A stretch of 64,000 nucleotides of DNA from Ascarosepion bandense (GCA_037127315.1 JBBBDQ010001918.1:6244001-6308000); one strand, 5' to 3'; numbered from the stretch's first letter, positions 30,181 through 40,365 are shown. Notes: generated by a model not told the origin, from the letters alone. Translations and numbers: made by a program.

Positions 30181-30898
30181 CTGATTGCCAAATCTGCTGC
30201 TATGAAAGTCGGCTCCCTGTGCAGGGCCCGGAAGTTTTTCCCACCTGAATCTATTCTGCACATATATAAATCTACCATCCGCCAGTGTATTGAATATTGC
30301 TGCCATATCTGGTCGGGTGCCCCTGCTGCTCTCCTTGGGCTTCTTGACAAAATACAAAGGAGGATGTGTAACGTGGTTGATACTGACTTGGCAGACCGGC
30401 TGCAGCCGCTCTCTCACCGGCGTGGTGTGGCTTCCCTGTGCCTCTTCTACAAGTACTTTCATGGCTACTGCTCCGATGAGCTTAGATCACTGGTGCCGCC
30501 TAAGCACGAATTTACACGAGATACTAGATTAGCAACTAGGTCCCACCCTTTTACAGTTAAACAAATAAGATGTAACCGTAAATTCTACTCCAACAGCTTC
30601 TTTTCTCGCGTTTCCCGCCTGTGGAACTCCCTTCCACATATCTGCTTTCCCGACAGCTACAATCTCCAGGTGTTTAAATGTAGGGTCAATAGACACCTCC
30701 TATCACACTAACTCCCAATTATTCTCAGAACACTCTCATCTACCCAACCCTCATTCTCGGTATCCTTACCCGCCTATCACCCACCCTCTGAGATTTCCTA
30801 TATTTAATCATCCTTTCTTCACTCTATGTAGCCCCCTGCGCAGTAGTGGCAGTGACATGCCTTGCACGGGGTGAAACGCTTATAAAAAATTAAAAAAA
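30172..30898 (+). pseudogene. LINE-B ORF2 C-terminal part and 3' tail, inserted in LINE-A
   Basis: An open frame to 30711 (about 180 codons) gives IAKSAAMKVGSLCRARKFFP, YKSTIRQCIEYCCHIWSGAP, SHRRGVASLCLFYKYFHGYC and RLWNSLPHICFPDSYNLQVF, ending RHLLSH. This is the thumb and C-terminal region of a non-LTR retrotransposon reverse transcriptase of the CR1/Jockey sort; the clade is uncertain. Catalytic motifs lie upstream and are truncated away. The 3' region follows with CCCCCTGCGCAGTAGTGGCA, CCTTGCACGGGGTGAAACG and an A-rich tail. It is the longest undisrupted LINE-B frame here. Confidence 0.8.
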
Positions 30899-31195
30899 AC
30901 TCTTAGAGATGGTAGTGAAAGCAAACGAGAAGCTAGAAGGCATGGTTGTTAGCTAAATGAACAGACAAACATGAAAATTACAAAGTGGAGATGCCAAAAT
31001 CAAAACAAGACTTTCAAAGATCAAGTAATATATTAAGAAACAGGAAAGTTTTGGTTGGAAATAAAGACAACAATACTAAACTGCTACGTTGCGTAAATCC
31101 TCCCATACGTCAGTGAATGCTTGACCATTTTCTCACATATGAAGAAGAGACTTGAAGCAACAGAGATATGGTTCTAGAGAAGATTGGATGGTTGT
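30893..31195 (+). pseudogene. LINE-A fragment (right of the LINE-B insertion)
   Basis: CTCTTAGAGATGGTAGTGAAAG continues LINE-A as LLEMVVKANEKLEGMVVS, later NKDNNTKLLRC and a decayed LEATEIWF segment. Together with 29930-30180 it forms one LINE-A copy split by LINE-B. Confidence 0.7.
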
Positions 31196-31557
31196 TTTGT
31201 TTTTATGGCAAATCAAACTCGGCAGGTCATTTATTGCCAACGAAACTTTATTTATTGCTGGTAATACCTTTTCCTTTCAACAATTTATTGTTTTTATATA
31301 AGTTTTTGTGTCTAGTAATACATTTTTTTCTTTTCGATTACCAAGATTCATTGGGATTTGTTTTTAAGGGCATGATCCCCAAGTCCTACCCTTGTTATTT
31401 AACCCATAACTGGAGGGAAGGGACGGATTAATACATTTCCCAAGGGTACCAGTGCTTAAGTGAATGTAGGGTATTCAACTGGAATTCGAACTCGGCTCAC
31501 CGATTTTTCTTTCTGAACCGATATCCAATACACCACAACGCACATCCGTCACTATAC

Positions 31558-31677
31558 GCTTACAGCAGCTGGTATTTCCCCAAGCGATCACCCATCTAAG
31601 TACTTACCAAGCTCAACGTTGCTTAACTTCGGTGATCGAGCGAGAACCGGTGTATTCAACGTGATATGGCAGTAAGC
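31558..31677 (-). rRNA. 5S rRNA-like unit (SINE module)
   Basis: The minus strand reads CCATATCACGTTGAATACAC, CACCGAAGTTAAGCAACG (A box), GGTAAGTACTTAGATGGGTG (intermediate element and start of the C box) and AATACCAGCTGCTGTAAGCG. About 120 nt, like a normal 5S gene, with an extra G in the C box region. No T-run terminator follows; transcription would run into the tRNA head. A pseudogene or SINE head is more likely than a working rRNA gene. Confidence 0.75.
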
Positions 31678-31697
31678 ACGCACATCCGTCACTATAC

Positions 31698-31814
31698 GCT
31701 TACAGCAGCTGGTATTCCCCCAAGCGATCACCCATCTAAGTACTTACCAAGCTCAACGTTGCTTAACTTCGGTGATCGAGCGAGAACCGGTGTATTCAAC
31801 GTGATAGGCCGTAC
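31698..31814 (-). rRNA. 5S rRNA-like unit, tandem copy
   Basis: Nearly identical to the unit 140 bp to its left, including the short spacer CACATCCGTCACTATACGCT. The start is GTACGGCCTATCACG, one or two bases different. The 140-bp tandem duplication includes the linker, so it arose inside the composite element. Confidence 0.75.
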
Positions 31815-31829
31815 AACTAAACCGAACAA

Positions 31830-32390
31830 CTAAACAACGACGAACTTTTAGAGAAAATGGTAAAAAAGGGCACTGCAACTTAATATTAGGAAGAGACGCT
31901 GGAAATTATATGCCAAATAATGGAGAAAATAGACTTGGATAATCTGATACTCATAAGACAATTTTTAGCCAATAGGGACAAAAGGAAACAAAGCATAACG
32001 TAATTAGGGAGATGAGTTAAGTAATGGCGGACCAGGGTTTAGGAAAAATAACAAAAAGACAAACTTATTAAGAGCTAAAACGGAAAGAAAATTGTAGAGA
32101 ATTGTGATCGCCACATCCCTGAAAGTAGACTGCACATAAAATGAAAATGATCTTGAGTAAATGGATGGTGGAACAAGGTTTAAGAGATAGAAAGCAAAGT
32201 CAACATTTATTAACAATTACAATCGACAGTAAAGAGTGGAGGGCATTTATTAAGAGCTACAAATGACAGGAAAATGTGGAGGGCCATCATCGGGAATATT
32301 TTGAAGGAACAACCCACATAGAAGAAAAAGAAAGCAGCTTTACTTCAGGTGATTTTCCCTTGCATTCACTTACACGCAAATACCATTGAG
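31830..32390 (+). pseudogene. LINE-A C-terminal fragment
   Basis: Starts NDELLEKMVKKGTAT, then a decayed RRRWKLYAK and DLDNLILIRQ, with repeated RATNDRKMWRAIIGNILKEQ near the 3' end. It ends CCCACATAGAAGAAAAAG. It has many frame breaks and an internal partial duplication (32000-32260). Confidence 0.65.
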
Positions 32391-32519
32391 AATGACAGGA
32401 AAATGTGGAGGGCCATCATCGGGAATATTTTGAAGGAACAACCCACATAGAAGAAAAAGAAAGCGGCTTTACTTCAGGTGATTTTCCCTTGCATTCACTT
32501 ACGAGCAAATACCATTGGG
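32262..32519 (+). repeat. 129-bp tandem duplication across a LINE-A/SINE-A junction
   Basis: The unit from AATGACAGGAAAATGTGGAG to ACGCAAATACCATTG occurs twice (32262-32390 and 32391-32519). Each unit contains the LINE-A 3' end and the middle of SINE-A, so the fusion preceded the duplication. Confidence 0.85.
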
Positions 32520-32722
32520 AAATGTATCAATCCGTCTCTTTCCTCCTTTTATGGGTAAAATAATAGGACGGATTGGGTTCTATAGCCTTGGCTGGCAACC
32601 AGTCTACCGCAAAAAGCAACAGCAACCAACTGCGGGATAACCTTCTGACCAGTCAGTCATGTCTCTTTCGACACATGATCGCCCAAGCGTGTTTCACGTA
32701 TGGCACTTAACTGACTGACTGA
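32470..32722 (+). mobile_element. SINE-A body, first half of a dimer (head lost)
   Basis: From TTGCATTCACTTACGAGCAA through GGCAACCAGTCTACCGC to CACTTAACTGACTGACTGAA. The tRNA head is replaced by LINE-A 3' sequence. Confidence 0.8.
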
Positions 32723-32724
32723 AT

Positions 32725-33030
32725 ATAATAGTTGAAAACATGATTAAGGCTTGTACTGGGCATAAAGTGGGGGATCGGTTTTCTATTGTTATGAAGTAAT
32801 AAACTGATCCCCCAGTAATTACTACTTAATAATATAATACATATCTCCCCCATCTCTAACTAGGAGTCAAATAACAGAACAGATTGGGTTCTATAGCCTT
32901 GGTCGGCCACCAGTCTACCGCAAAAAGCAACAGCAACCGACTGCGGGATAATCTTCTGACCAGTCAATCATGTCTTTTTCGAGATATGATCGCCCAAAGC
33001 GTGTATCATGCATGACACTTAAGTGAATAA
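32725..33030 (+). mobile_element. A2 linker plus second SINE-A body
   Basis: GGGCATAAAGTGGGGGATCG, AT loop, AACTGATCCCCCAGTAATTA, then CTAACTAGGAGTCAAATAAC and the body to GACACTTAAGTGAAT. Same dimer layout as 29036-29645. Confidence 0.8.
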
Positions 33031-33039
33031 TTACCGTTT

Positions 33040-33215
33040 AATCAATATTCTGGCATTTATCAAGCCGACTTTCTTCATTACGTGACCTACACATTTCAGC
33101 TGTCTTTTTCTGATGTTAAGAATAAGTACCGTTTTTGTTTCCATTGTCTCGAGAACTTCGTCGTTGCTCACATCCTTCTGTAGTGCTATATTTCTTCATA
33201 TGTGAGGAGATTGTC
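33040..33215 (-). pseudogene. LINE-A fragment
   Basis: CATTTCAGCTGTCTTTTTCT and TTTTGTTTCCATTGTCTCGA are antisense to LINE-A KRKLILSIRKRQLKF and neighbouring codons; GTCTAGCATTCACTGA is antisense to YGSECWTI. Confidence 0.6.
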
Positions 33216-33420
33216 TAGCATTCACTGAATACGTCTCTTCCTACTAGCTATGGGTCAAATAATAGGATAGGTTGGATTATTTAGCCTTGGCTGGCAACCA
33301 GTCTACCGCAGAAAGCAATGACAACCTACTGCGGGATAATCTTCAGCCCAGTCAGTCATGACTCTTTCGAGACATGATCGCCCAAGCGTGTTTCACGTAT
33401 GGCAGAGACTGACTGCCTGA
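33216..33420 (+). mobile_element. SINE-A body fragment
   Basis: Begins at CTAGCTATGGGTCAAATAAT, includes CTACCGCAGAAAGCAATGAC and ends CGTATGGCAGAGACTGACTG. The head is missing. Confidence 0.75.
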
Positions 33421-33429
33421 CTGGGTGTA

Positions 33430-33790
33430 AAGTTGGGGATCCGAGCCGAGCTCGAATTCCAGTTGAATTCCTTGCATTCACTTATTTTTTTAAATCATAT
33501 CACCCCGAGCAAGGCGGCAACGCCACTGATGTGCAGGGGGCTACGTAAGAGTGAAAAGTTTGGAAAAGAGAAAGCCGGAATACTATGGAAATGTGTTAAT
33601 CCGTCATTTCCCTATAGTTATAGGTTAAATAACAGGAAAAAAAGGTTCCTAAAAACTTGGCAGGAAACCAATCTACCGCAGAAAGTAATGGCAACCTACT
33701 GCGGGATAATATTCAGCCCAGTCAGTCATGACTTTTTCGAGACATGATCGTCCAAGCGTGTATCCCGTATGTCACTTAACTGACTGATTT
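33430..33790 (+). mobile_element. SINE-A interrupted by a LINE-B tail
   Basis: A SINE-A head remnant (GAGCCGAGCTCGAATTCCAG, TTGCATTCACTTA) stops at 33482. The body resumes near 33578 (ATGGAAATGTGTTAATCCGT) and ends CACTTAACTGACTGA. The intervening sequence is LINE-B tail on the minus strand. Confidence 0.75.
33483..33577 (-). mobile_element. very short LINE-B 3' tail insertion
   Basis: TTTTTTTAAATCATATCACCCC, CGAGCAAGGCGGCAACGCCA and CTGATGTGCAGGGGGCTACG are the reverse complement of the LINE-B tail. Fewer than 100 bp were copied. Confidence 0.75.
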
Positions 33791-33969
33791 CCGTTTAATC
33801 AATATTCTGGCATTTTCTGTATGTAACAAAATCTTGTTTACGGAAAAGCAAGATTTTTGCGATATGAACATATTTCTTTTTGTTCTGACTCCTAGAGTTT
33901 TTAAAAAAGAACTACAATTATTACATTCTCTTCAATTCTAAAATAAAAGAAAGTTTTAGTATTTTGTTC
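33791..33969. other. no recognised feature
   Basis: AT-rich spacer; nothing distinctive. Confidence 0.4.
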
Positions 33970-34300
33970 ACGAAATAGATTTTAAATCATTTCAACCCAA
34001 ACAAGGTGATAAAGCTACTACGACTAAATAAGCGTGAAAGAATCTGAAAAAAAAAATTAAAGCAGAATAACAAAATAATCGGGATAAGGAAACAAAGACT
34101 GACGATTAAACTTGTTTAAATCAATGTTAAGTGAAAAGGAAGAAGCTGGTAGATATTTCCATAAGCAAGGTGTGCGAGAAAAGAAATTGTCGGCATAGAA
34201 CTTTGGTAGTTTCCAGGAATCTTAGCTTTCAAATAGTGAAAACTAACTGCCAAACAAGTACTGTTCTTAAAGTCGTGACAACAAAAAAATGAAAGCAATA
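33970..34300 (-). mobile_element. LINE-B 3' region, highly decayed
   Basis: AAATCATTTCAACCCAAACAA resembles the antisense LINE-B tail. Further in, TTTCCATAAGCAAGGTGTGC and GAGAAAAGAAATTG resemble the antisense of the RLWNSLP..CF coding segment. It is older than the other copies. Confidence 0.45.
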
Positions 34301-34383
34301 TTTATTTTGCTATAATACAAAATTGTGGCACTGGCCAAAAGGGTCGATAGGGAAAAGCTGTCTTCTGTCTTATAGTTAAACTT

Positions 34384-34870
34384 CAGTCAGTTAAGTGCCA
34401 TACGTGATACACGCTTGGGCGATCATGTCTCTTCTGCAGAAGATTATCCCGCAGTAGGTTGCCATTGCTTTCTGCGGTAGACTGGTTGACGACCAAGGCT
34501 ATAGAACCCAATCTGTCCTGTTATTTGACTCATAGCCAGAGGGAGAAGCGCTGTATTATATTATTACGTAGTAATTAGTAGGGGATCAGTTTATTACTTC
34601 ATAACAATAGAAATCCGATCCCCCACTTTATGACCAGTACAAACCTTAATCATAATCCAAACTATCATATTCAGTCAATCAGTTAAGTGCCATACGTGAT
34701 ACACGCTTGGGCGATCATGTCTCTTTCGAGACATGACTGACTGGGCAGAAGATTATCCCGCAGTAGGTTGCCATTGCTTTCTGCGGTAGACTGGTTGACA
34801 ACCAAGGCTATAGAACCCAATCTGTCCTGTTATTTAACCCATAACTGGAAGGAATAGACGGATTAATACC
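34384..34870 (-). mobile_element. SINE-A dimer, minus strand
   Basis: From right to left: a body (34870-34683), an A2 linker (34682-34548, with GATCCCCCACTTTATGACC) and a second body (34547-34384). AGTTAAACTT before it and AGTTGAACTT after 34982 form a probable target duplication with one difference. Confidence 0.8.
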
Positions 34871-34982
34871 TTTCCGAAAGCAATGGCAACCTACTGCGGG
34901 ATAATCTTCTGCCCAGTCAGTCATGTCTCTAAAGAGACATGATCGCCCAATCGTGTATCACGTATGGCACTTAACTGACTGA
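34871..34982 (+). mobile_element. SINE-A 3' fragment, inverted relative to the dimer
   Basis: GAAAGCAATGGCAACCTACT to CACTTAACTGACTGAT. With the minus-strand dimer it makes terminal inverted repeats of about 110 bp across 34384-34982. Confidence 0.8.
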
Positions 34983-35415
34983 TAGTTGAACTTAGCTAGC
35001 CACAATTACTGGCCCAAACATATCACAGTTGTGCTTACGCTAAAATAACTCATTCTTACTTACCAGTTTTACTACAACCACCATAATACCTCAAGGTCTT
35101 TATGTAGTCATAAATAGTTCCCTTACGTGCAGTTTGTCTATGGGAGTCAGAAACAAAAAGAAAAAACTTAGAAGAATATAATATTTATTTTGATAATATA
35201 AAAAGATGTGACACAAGGCGAAAAGTAGGATAGGGAAAGACTGGTCGTCAATATTCTTTTATCTTAAACTTAGCTAGTCACATTTACTAACCCAAATATA
35301 CCATAGTACTGCTTGCAGAAAAATAATACATTCTTTCTTATCATTTTTACTACGGGCACCATAATAACTCAGGGTCTCTATGTAGTCCCAACTAGTTCCC
35401 TTATGTAAAATTTGT

Positions 35416-37045
35416 CTCAGAAGTGGGAAAATAAAAATAACATTTAAAAATGAAATCCCAGTAAGGAAAGCTAATGAGAAAAATCGCCATAAAAATATTA
35501 ACCAAAAGAGCTACAGCAACGGGAAAGTGAGTGAAGCCAAGATATCAGGTCAGGACCGATAACATTGCAAATTCTTTTGTGGATTTTTTCAAGAATCTTA
35601 AAATAGATAGTAAAATTAACGGACAATATAGAAATAATCTATTCATCGACAAATAACAGATTATTTAGGCGTAAGACAGATTCTGACTAAACAGATTGTT
35701 TAGCACGAAAGAGTGTACCAACTTTTCTACTAGCAAACCTAGAAATTGTTTCAATATGGTGGTGACATTCCGAATTGAAATTAGACTATTTATTTTTATT
35801 GTTAAATGATATCTTTTGTTTCTGCTCTCAAAAATCAATTTTAAAATTATTATTTTGACAAAAATGAAATTCTTTCTCCTCCGACTTTACTTGGATTCTC
35901 ATCAAGTGTATGAATGATATTAGTTCACTTATTCGTCTGGATGTTTATCTATTTTTTTTTCTATTTTCTAATGTTTCATGTTTTCGTTTTCCGCATTGTT
36001 ACATAATATTTTCCCGTTCTCTGTTTTAACTGTCCTTACATTATATCGCTCCGCCTCGCCTATCAAGATATTTTGAAAATCAAACACTGAAGACTTAGCA
36101 GTAATTCAAAAACAATACAACTTTTTTCTTCCAAGTCAGCTACGCTATAGTTTATTTAATTCTTTTTCAATTCGCCATTATCTTCCGAATATTAAGTTTC
36201 GGCTTGCTTTTTCCTCAATGAAAAAAGAAACTTTTTAACCTCTTCAACGGAATCTGTTTCATTATTTTAATTTTTTTTCCTCACATAACGGCATAAAAAT
36301 CATCTTATCCACTTTCTTCGCCCTTTGCTTTCATTTAAAAGCAGACGAAGACTCGCCATTAGCAAAACGAACTTCCGTCATTATATTGTTCTTGTTACGT
36401 CACTGACATGCGCACAAGTGCAAAACTGGGTGCACGTTTGGACACGGATTAATTTAGATGTTCACAAAAACTGCTGAAAAGCCCAGTAATACAATGCTGC
36501 GCGATGCACTCTGTTTGGTTGTATCAATAATACCTTAGATTTGTTTTCAGTGCTTTCCTTGGCATTGATGTATTTCTGTATTAATCAAAAGTGGAAGGTG
36601 GATTAGTTCGTGTAAAAGCGTGCTAGAAGGTAGACCAGTGCAGACCTTCATATTACTATAATGCTAAGAGCATTATCTTTCAACTAATTGATGGCTACGT
36701 TTGCCTCTGATGATCTTTTTTAATTAGTTAAAATTGTCTGAATTTCTGATATAGGATACTGTCATTATTCTGCTAAATGTTCGGATCTATTTTTTTCCAT
36801 CTAGGTGCGAATATAATGGAGCAATAAAGTAGTAACCAGATACGGAATTATTAGCAAAATTTTTATCCGAAATTTTCACTGTATAATATTTAATTAGTGC
36901 AATAGATATTGTCGGAGAAAAAAAAAACAACAAAATATGTCGAGTATAAATGCTCTTTTTTAAACGATGACTTATTAAAAAAATCTATGCCAATATATAT
37001 GAACATACGACGTATATCTTTCTACTTAACTATCTACCTATCGGT
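35416..37045. other. AT-rich DNA, nothing recognised
   Basis: About 1.6 kb without a repeat match to the rest of the window and without a convincing frame. Only (TA)n follows. Confidence 0.45.
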
Positions 37046-37071
37046 TATATATATATATATATATATATATT
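37046..37071. repeat. (TA)n
   Basis: AT dinucleotide tract. Confidence 0.95.
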
Positions 37072-37197
37072 GTTGGACAATTCTTTTCTTTATTTTCACC
37101 TGAAATTAAAGCCAAAATACCATGTTTAGAACAGCTCATGATTAAACATAACAGACATTTATTGTATATGTTTAGAAAATTATCTGCTACCTCAATA

Positions 37198-37199
<2 letters not shown>

Positions 37200-37248
<49 letters not shown>

Positions 37249-37282
37249 GCTATTTTATTATATATTCTTATGTTATTTTGTG

Positions 37283-37314
<32 letters not shown>
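37200..37314. repeat. two (TA)n tracts
   Basis: AT tracts at 37200-37247 and 37282-37314, the second interrupted by one G. Confidence 0.95.
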
Positions 37315-37363
37315 ATGATGGTATTTTCAATTTTGCGTAATTTAAACGACAGTTTATCCACCG

Positions 37364-37367
<4 letters not shown>

Positions 37368-37411
<44 letters not shown>
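37368..37411. repeat. (CT)n microsatellite
   Basis: Uninterrupted CT dinucleotide tract of about 44 bp. Confidence 0.97.
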
Positions 37412-37415
<4 letters not shown>

Positions 37416-37536
37416 TGGGGGGCTTCTTTGAAAATTACTGACAAGTTATTATCATTAAGTATTTTACGTATTCTTTCATGATAGCTTATGCTTTTTTTCT
37501 ATTCAGAACTCAAATTCTATAAGAATTGTGCAAATG

Positions 37537-38145
37537 TTTTTTTTTTTTATAATCATATCGCCCCAAGCAAGGCAGCACTGCCACTGGTGCAAAGGGGGTT
37601 ACATAGGAGGAAAGTTATAAGAAAGAGTGACAGGTTACAGGGCGTGTCAGGAAGTGGATAGGAGAAGGGTTAAGGCACCGAGAATGGAGTGGACGGAAAG
37701 AAGAAGCACGAGAGAGAGAATGCAAATTAGCAAGATAGGAAATGACTCTTGATATTACAACTAAAGTCCTGGAGATTGTAGCTATCGGGGAAGCAAGTAA
37801 ACGGAAGGGAATTCCCCAGGCTGGAAGTGCGAAAAAAGAAGCTGATGGAGTAGAATTTGAGTTTACATTTTATTCGTTTCACAGTAAGAGGGTGGGACCT
37901 ATTTGCTAATCTTTTGGCTCAAGCAAATTCATGCATAGGGAGAACAAGAGAGCTAAGTTCATCGGAGCAGAAGCCGTGAAAGTACATGTAGAAGAGACAC
38001 AGAGAAGTCACATTTCGCCGGTGAGAAAGTGACTGTATCCGAGCTGCCAGATCGGGATCTATCATATTACAGATTCTCTGTTGGATTTTGTCAAGGACCC
38101 CTAGGTGGATAGCAGGAGCACCCGACCAGATATGGCAGCAGTATT
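37537..38145 (-). mobile_element. LINE-B 3' part, 5'-truncated
   Basis: A T-run (antisense A tail), then ATCATATCGCCCCAAGCAAG and the antisense tail. Coding remnants on the minus strand include the RLWNSLP..CF..YNLQ equivalent (CGGAAGGGAATTCCCCAGGC) and, at the right end, LDKIQQRICN. The frame is broken. Confidence 0.75.
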
Positions 38146-38565
38146 ATCGGGTGCATTCGGATATACTTTTAGCCATTATGAAGGGTGAATTTTATTTCAC
38201 GAGTAACAGAATATGCATAGAGTTTATGCATGTGGAGTTATGTGTGTGTCATACTCAGAACATGGTCAGCACATTTTTGCCCTGTTCATAACTGATAATA
38301 TTAAGTGTCGGATTTTTCTTTTTTTATTAATACCGCTTCCATTATTTTAATCCTTTTTGACATATTGATGATGCTATTATGTGTGTATTATCAACAAGTA
38401 TATTACGGATATGGCCTAACAGATCTTTGTGTATGTTTAAATGAGATCGGATGGAAATGTTGTCGGAAAAGTGTAATATCAAAATTTTTGTCTCTCGTGT
38501 GGTAGTGCAGTCAATATAAATGCTTACGAATTGGGATTGTTTAAGGACATTGTTCTACAAAGGAC
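38146..38565. other. no recognised feature
   Basis: Short frames only; no recognised protein or repeat. Confidence 0.4.
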
Positions 38566-38770
38566 GTGGAAATTCGTAAACGATACTGTTTCTATACAGT
38601 TTAGATTATGCAGGTGAATTGTTATTATTGACGATGAGGTTAGCAGTTTTAAATTGGTATAATAGATAATTCATTTAATGTTTTGGTTTAAGTCAGTCGG
38701 AGTTGCCTATTTTCGGATGACGTTTCAAAGTAAAGAGTCTTCCTGTTTATAACTGCTATGCATTTGGTTT
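38566..38770 (+). repeat. direct repeat, copy 1
   Basis: AATTCGTAAACGATACTGTT to AAAGTAAAGAGTCTTCCTGT is nearly identical to 40167-40360. The pair brackets a LINE-B copy but lies hundreds of bases from its left end. The ends are not TG...CA and no LTR features are seen. Confidence 0.8.
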
Positions 38771-38967
38771 TTGTAGAAAATATTAATGTTATTATTTTTG
38801 TTATTGGTTACCTTACAAAGAAAAAGTTTGACATGGCGTCAATTATTATATATCCGTGAGTTTAGACAACACATGTCAGGACATCTGATAATTCTTACGA
38901 TAAATATTGGACTGTATTATTTCTGATTTCATAATTATTACTCGATTAATACTGTTATTTTATTATT

Positions 38968-40085
38968 ATTTCTTTTTAATCATATCACCCCAGGCAAGGC
39001 AGTCCACTGCTACTATAGAGCAGGGGGTTACATAGAGCGGTTGGGTATAGGAAATGTCAGAGGGAGGGTGATAGACGAATTAGGAGGTACGTAGGGAGAG
39101 CGTTGGAGCGAATGGGTGAGAGTTAGTGTGTTAGGAGGTGTCTATTGACCTTACACTTAAACTCCTGGAGGTTGTAGCCATCGAGGAAGCAATCATGCGG
39201 AAGGGAATTCCATAGGCGGGAAGTGCGAGAAAAGAAGCTGTAGGAGTAGAAATTGCGGTTACATTTCATCGGTTTCACTGTAAAGTGGTGGGACCTCGTT
39301 GCCAATCTAGTATCTCGTGCAAATTCACACCTAGTGGGCACTAGTGATTTAAGTTCATCCGAGTAGAAGCCCTGAAATACTTATAGAAGAGGCACAGGGA
39401 AGCCACGTCACGCTGGTGAGAGAGTGACTGCAGGAGGTCAGCTAAGTCGGTATCGATCACATTACAGATTCTCCGCTGTATTTTGTCAAGAAGCCCGAGG
39501 AGAATAGCAAGGGCACCCGACCAGATGTGACAGCAGTACTCAATACACAGGCGGAGGGTAGATTTATATATGTGCAGGAAAGATTCAGGCGGAAAGAACT
39601 TCCGGGCCCTGCACAGAGAGATGACTTTAATAGCAGCGGATTTAGCAATGGATTCGACGTAGTCATTCCACGTGAGGTCCGCTTAGAGTGTCAGGCCGAG
39701 CAGGCGTAGTGTTTTACTCTCTGGGAGGCAAGCCTGTTCCATGCTTATGGAGGGGTGCGGTTGTCTGTGGTGGTTAATTGACAGCATTTTTTGGGGGGAA
39801 GAATTGAATTTTACGAGCCATTTCTTACCCCAATCTACCACAGATTGGAGGTCTTTTTCAAACTCGGCAGCGAGGTTCGCCTTGTCACCAACACCAGATT
39901 TTTGATAGAGGCGAGAGTAAACTGTGGTGTCATCGGCGTACATACCTACTTGGGATGTTGTGGCACCGGGGAGATCATTGATGTACATTAGAAAGAACGT
40001 AGGACCTAGGAGAGAGCCTTGGTGGACACCCGCGTTTGTAGGATAGTTCTGAGTGGCATATCCGTTTAATACCACCTTCAGAGTA
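38968..40085 (-). pseudogene. LINE-B reverse transcriptase pseudogene, 5'-truncated
   Basis: The upstream frame (40075-39683) contains GVHQGSLLGPTFFLMYINDL and [16 protein letters not shown], the RT catalytic YADD box with both aspartates intact, and ends ACLPESKTLRLLGLTL. The downstream frame (39341-39123) contains RLWNSLPHDCFLDGYNLQEF and RHLLTH. Between them (39342-39682) frames shift. The antisense tail is at 38975-39035. The N-terminal endonuclease and early RT motifs are missing. A dead 5'-truncated insertion. Confidence 0.85.
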
Positions 40086-40159
40086 TACTAACATATCCCT
40101 CAATACATCCCGGGCCTAACTACCAAAACAACAACTTTTAGGCAGAATTCGACTTTATT

Positions 40160-40365
40160 CATGTAAATTCGTAAACGATACTGTTTCTATACAGTTTAGA
40201 TTATGCAGGTGAATTGTTATTATTGACGATGAGGTTAGCAGTTTTAAATTGGTATAATAGATAATTCATTTAATGTTTTGGTTTAAGTCAGTCGGAGTTG
40301 CCTATTTTCGGATGACGTTTCAAAGTAAAGAATCGTCTTGTTTATAACATTTGGTTTGATACACT
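40160..40365 (+). repeat. direct repeat, copy 2
   Basis: Matches 38566-38770 with a few substitutions and an 8-bp difference after GTTTATAAC. Confidence 0.8.

Larger units (their letters stand above)
31380..31814 (-). mobile_element. compound SINE: two 5S units, tRNA head, SINE-A body
   Basis: Read on the minus strand, two 5S rRNA-like units (31814-31698 and 31677-31558) come first. AGTGACGGATGTGCGTTGTG then leads into the SINE-A tRNA head and a body truncated at about 31380. The order shows a composite pol III element, not unrelated neighbours, because the same 5S-to-tRNA junction occurs near 13070. LINE-A sequence lies on both sides (to 31195 and from 31830). Confidence 0.8.
34300..35415. 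repeat. tandem duplication of about 250 bp, first unit split by a SINE cluster
   Basis: 34300-34383 plus 34983-35150 aligns with 35180-35415. Both contain GATAGGGAAA, AACTTAGCTAG.CACA, CACCATAATA.CTCA.GGTCT and AGTTCCCTTA. The SINE cluster sits at AAACTT in the first unit. Confidence 0.65.

Noticed and set aside
30058..30711. A chimeric reverse transcriptase joining LINE-A YADD box to LINE-B thumb
   Set aside because: LINE-A sequence resumes after the LINE-B tail, so this is a nested insertion, not a new fusion gene.
31558..31814. Working 5S rRNA genes
   Set aside because: Units are joined to a tRNA-SINE head without a T-run terminator and carry changes, so they are better read as SINE modules.
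38566..40365. A small LTR retrotransposon with 200-bp terminal repeats
   Set aside because: The repeats lack TG...CA ends, there is no primer binding site or polypurine tract, and the interior is an antisense non-LTR element.
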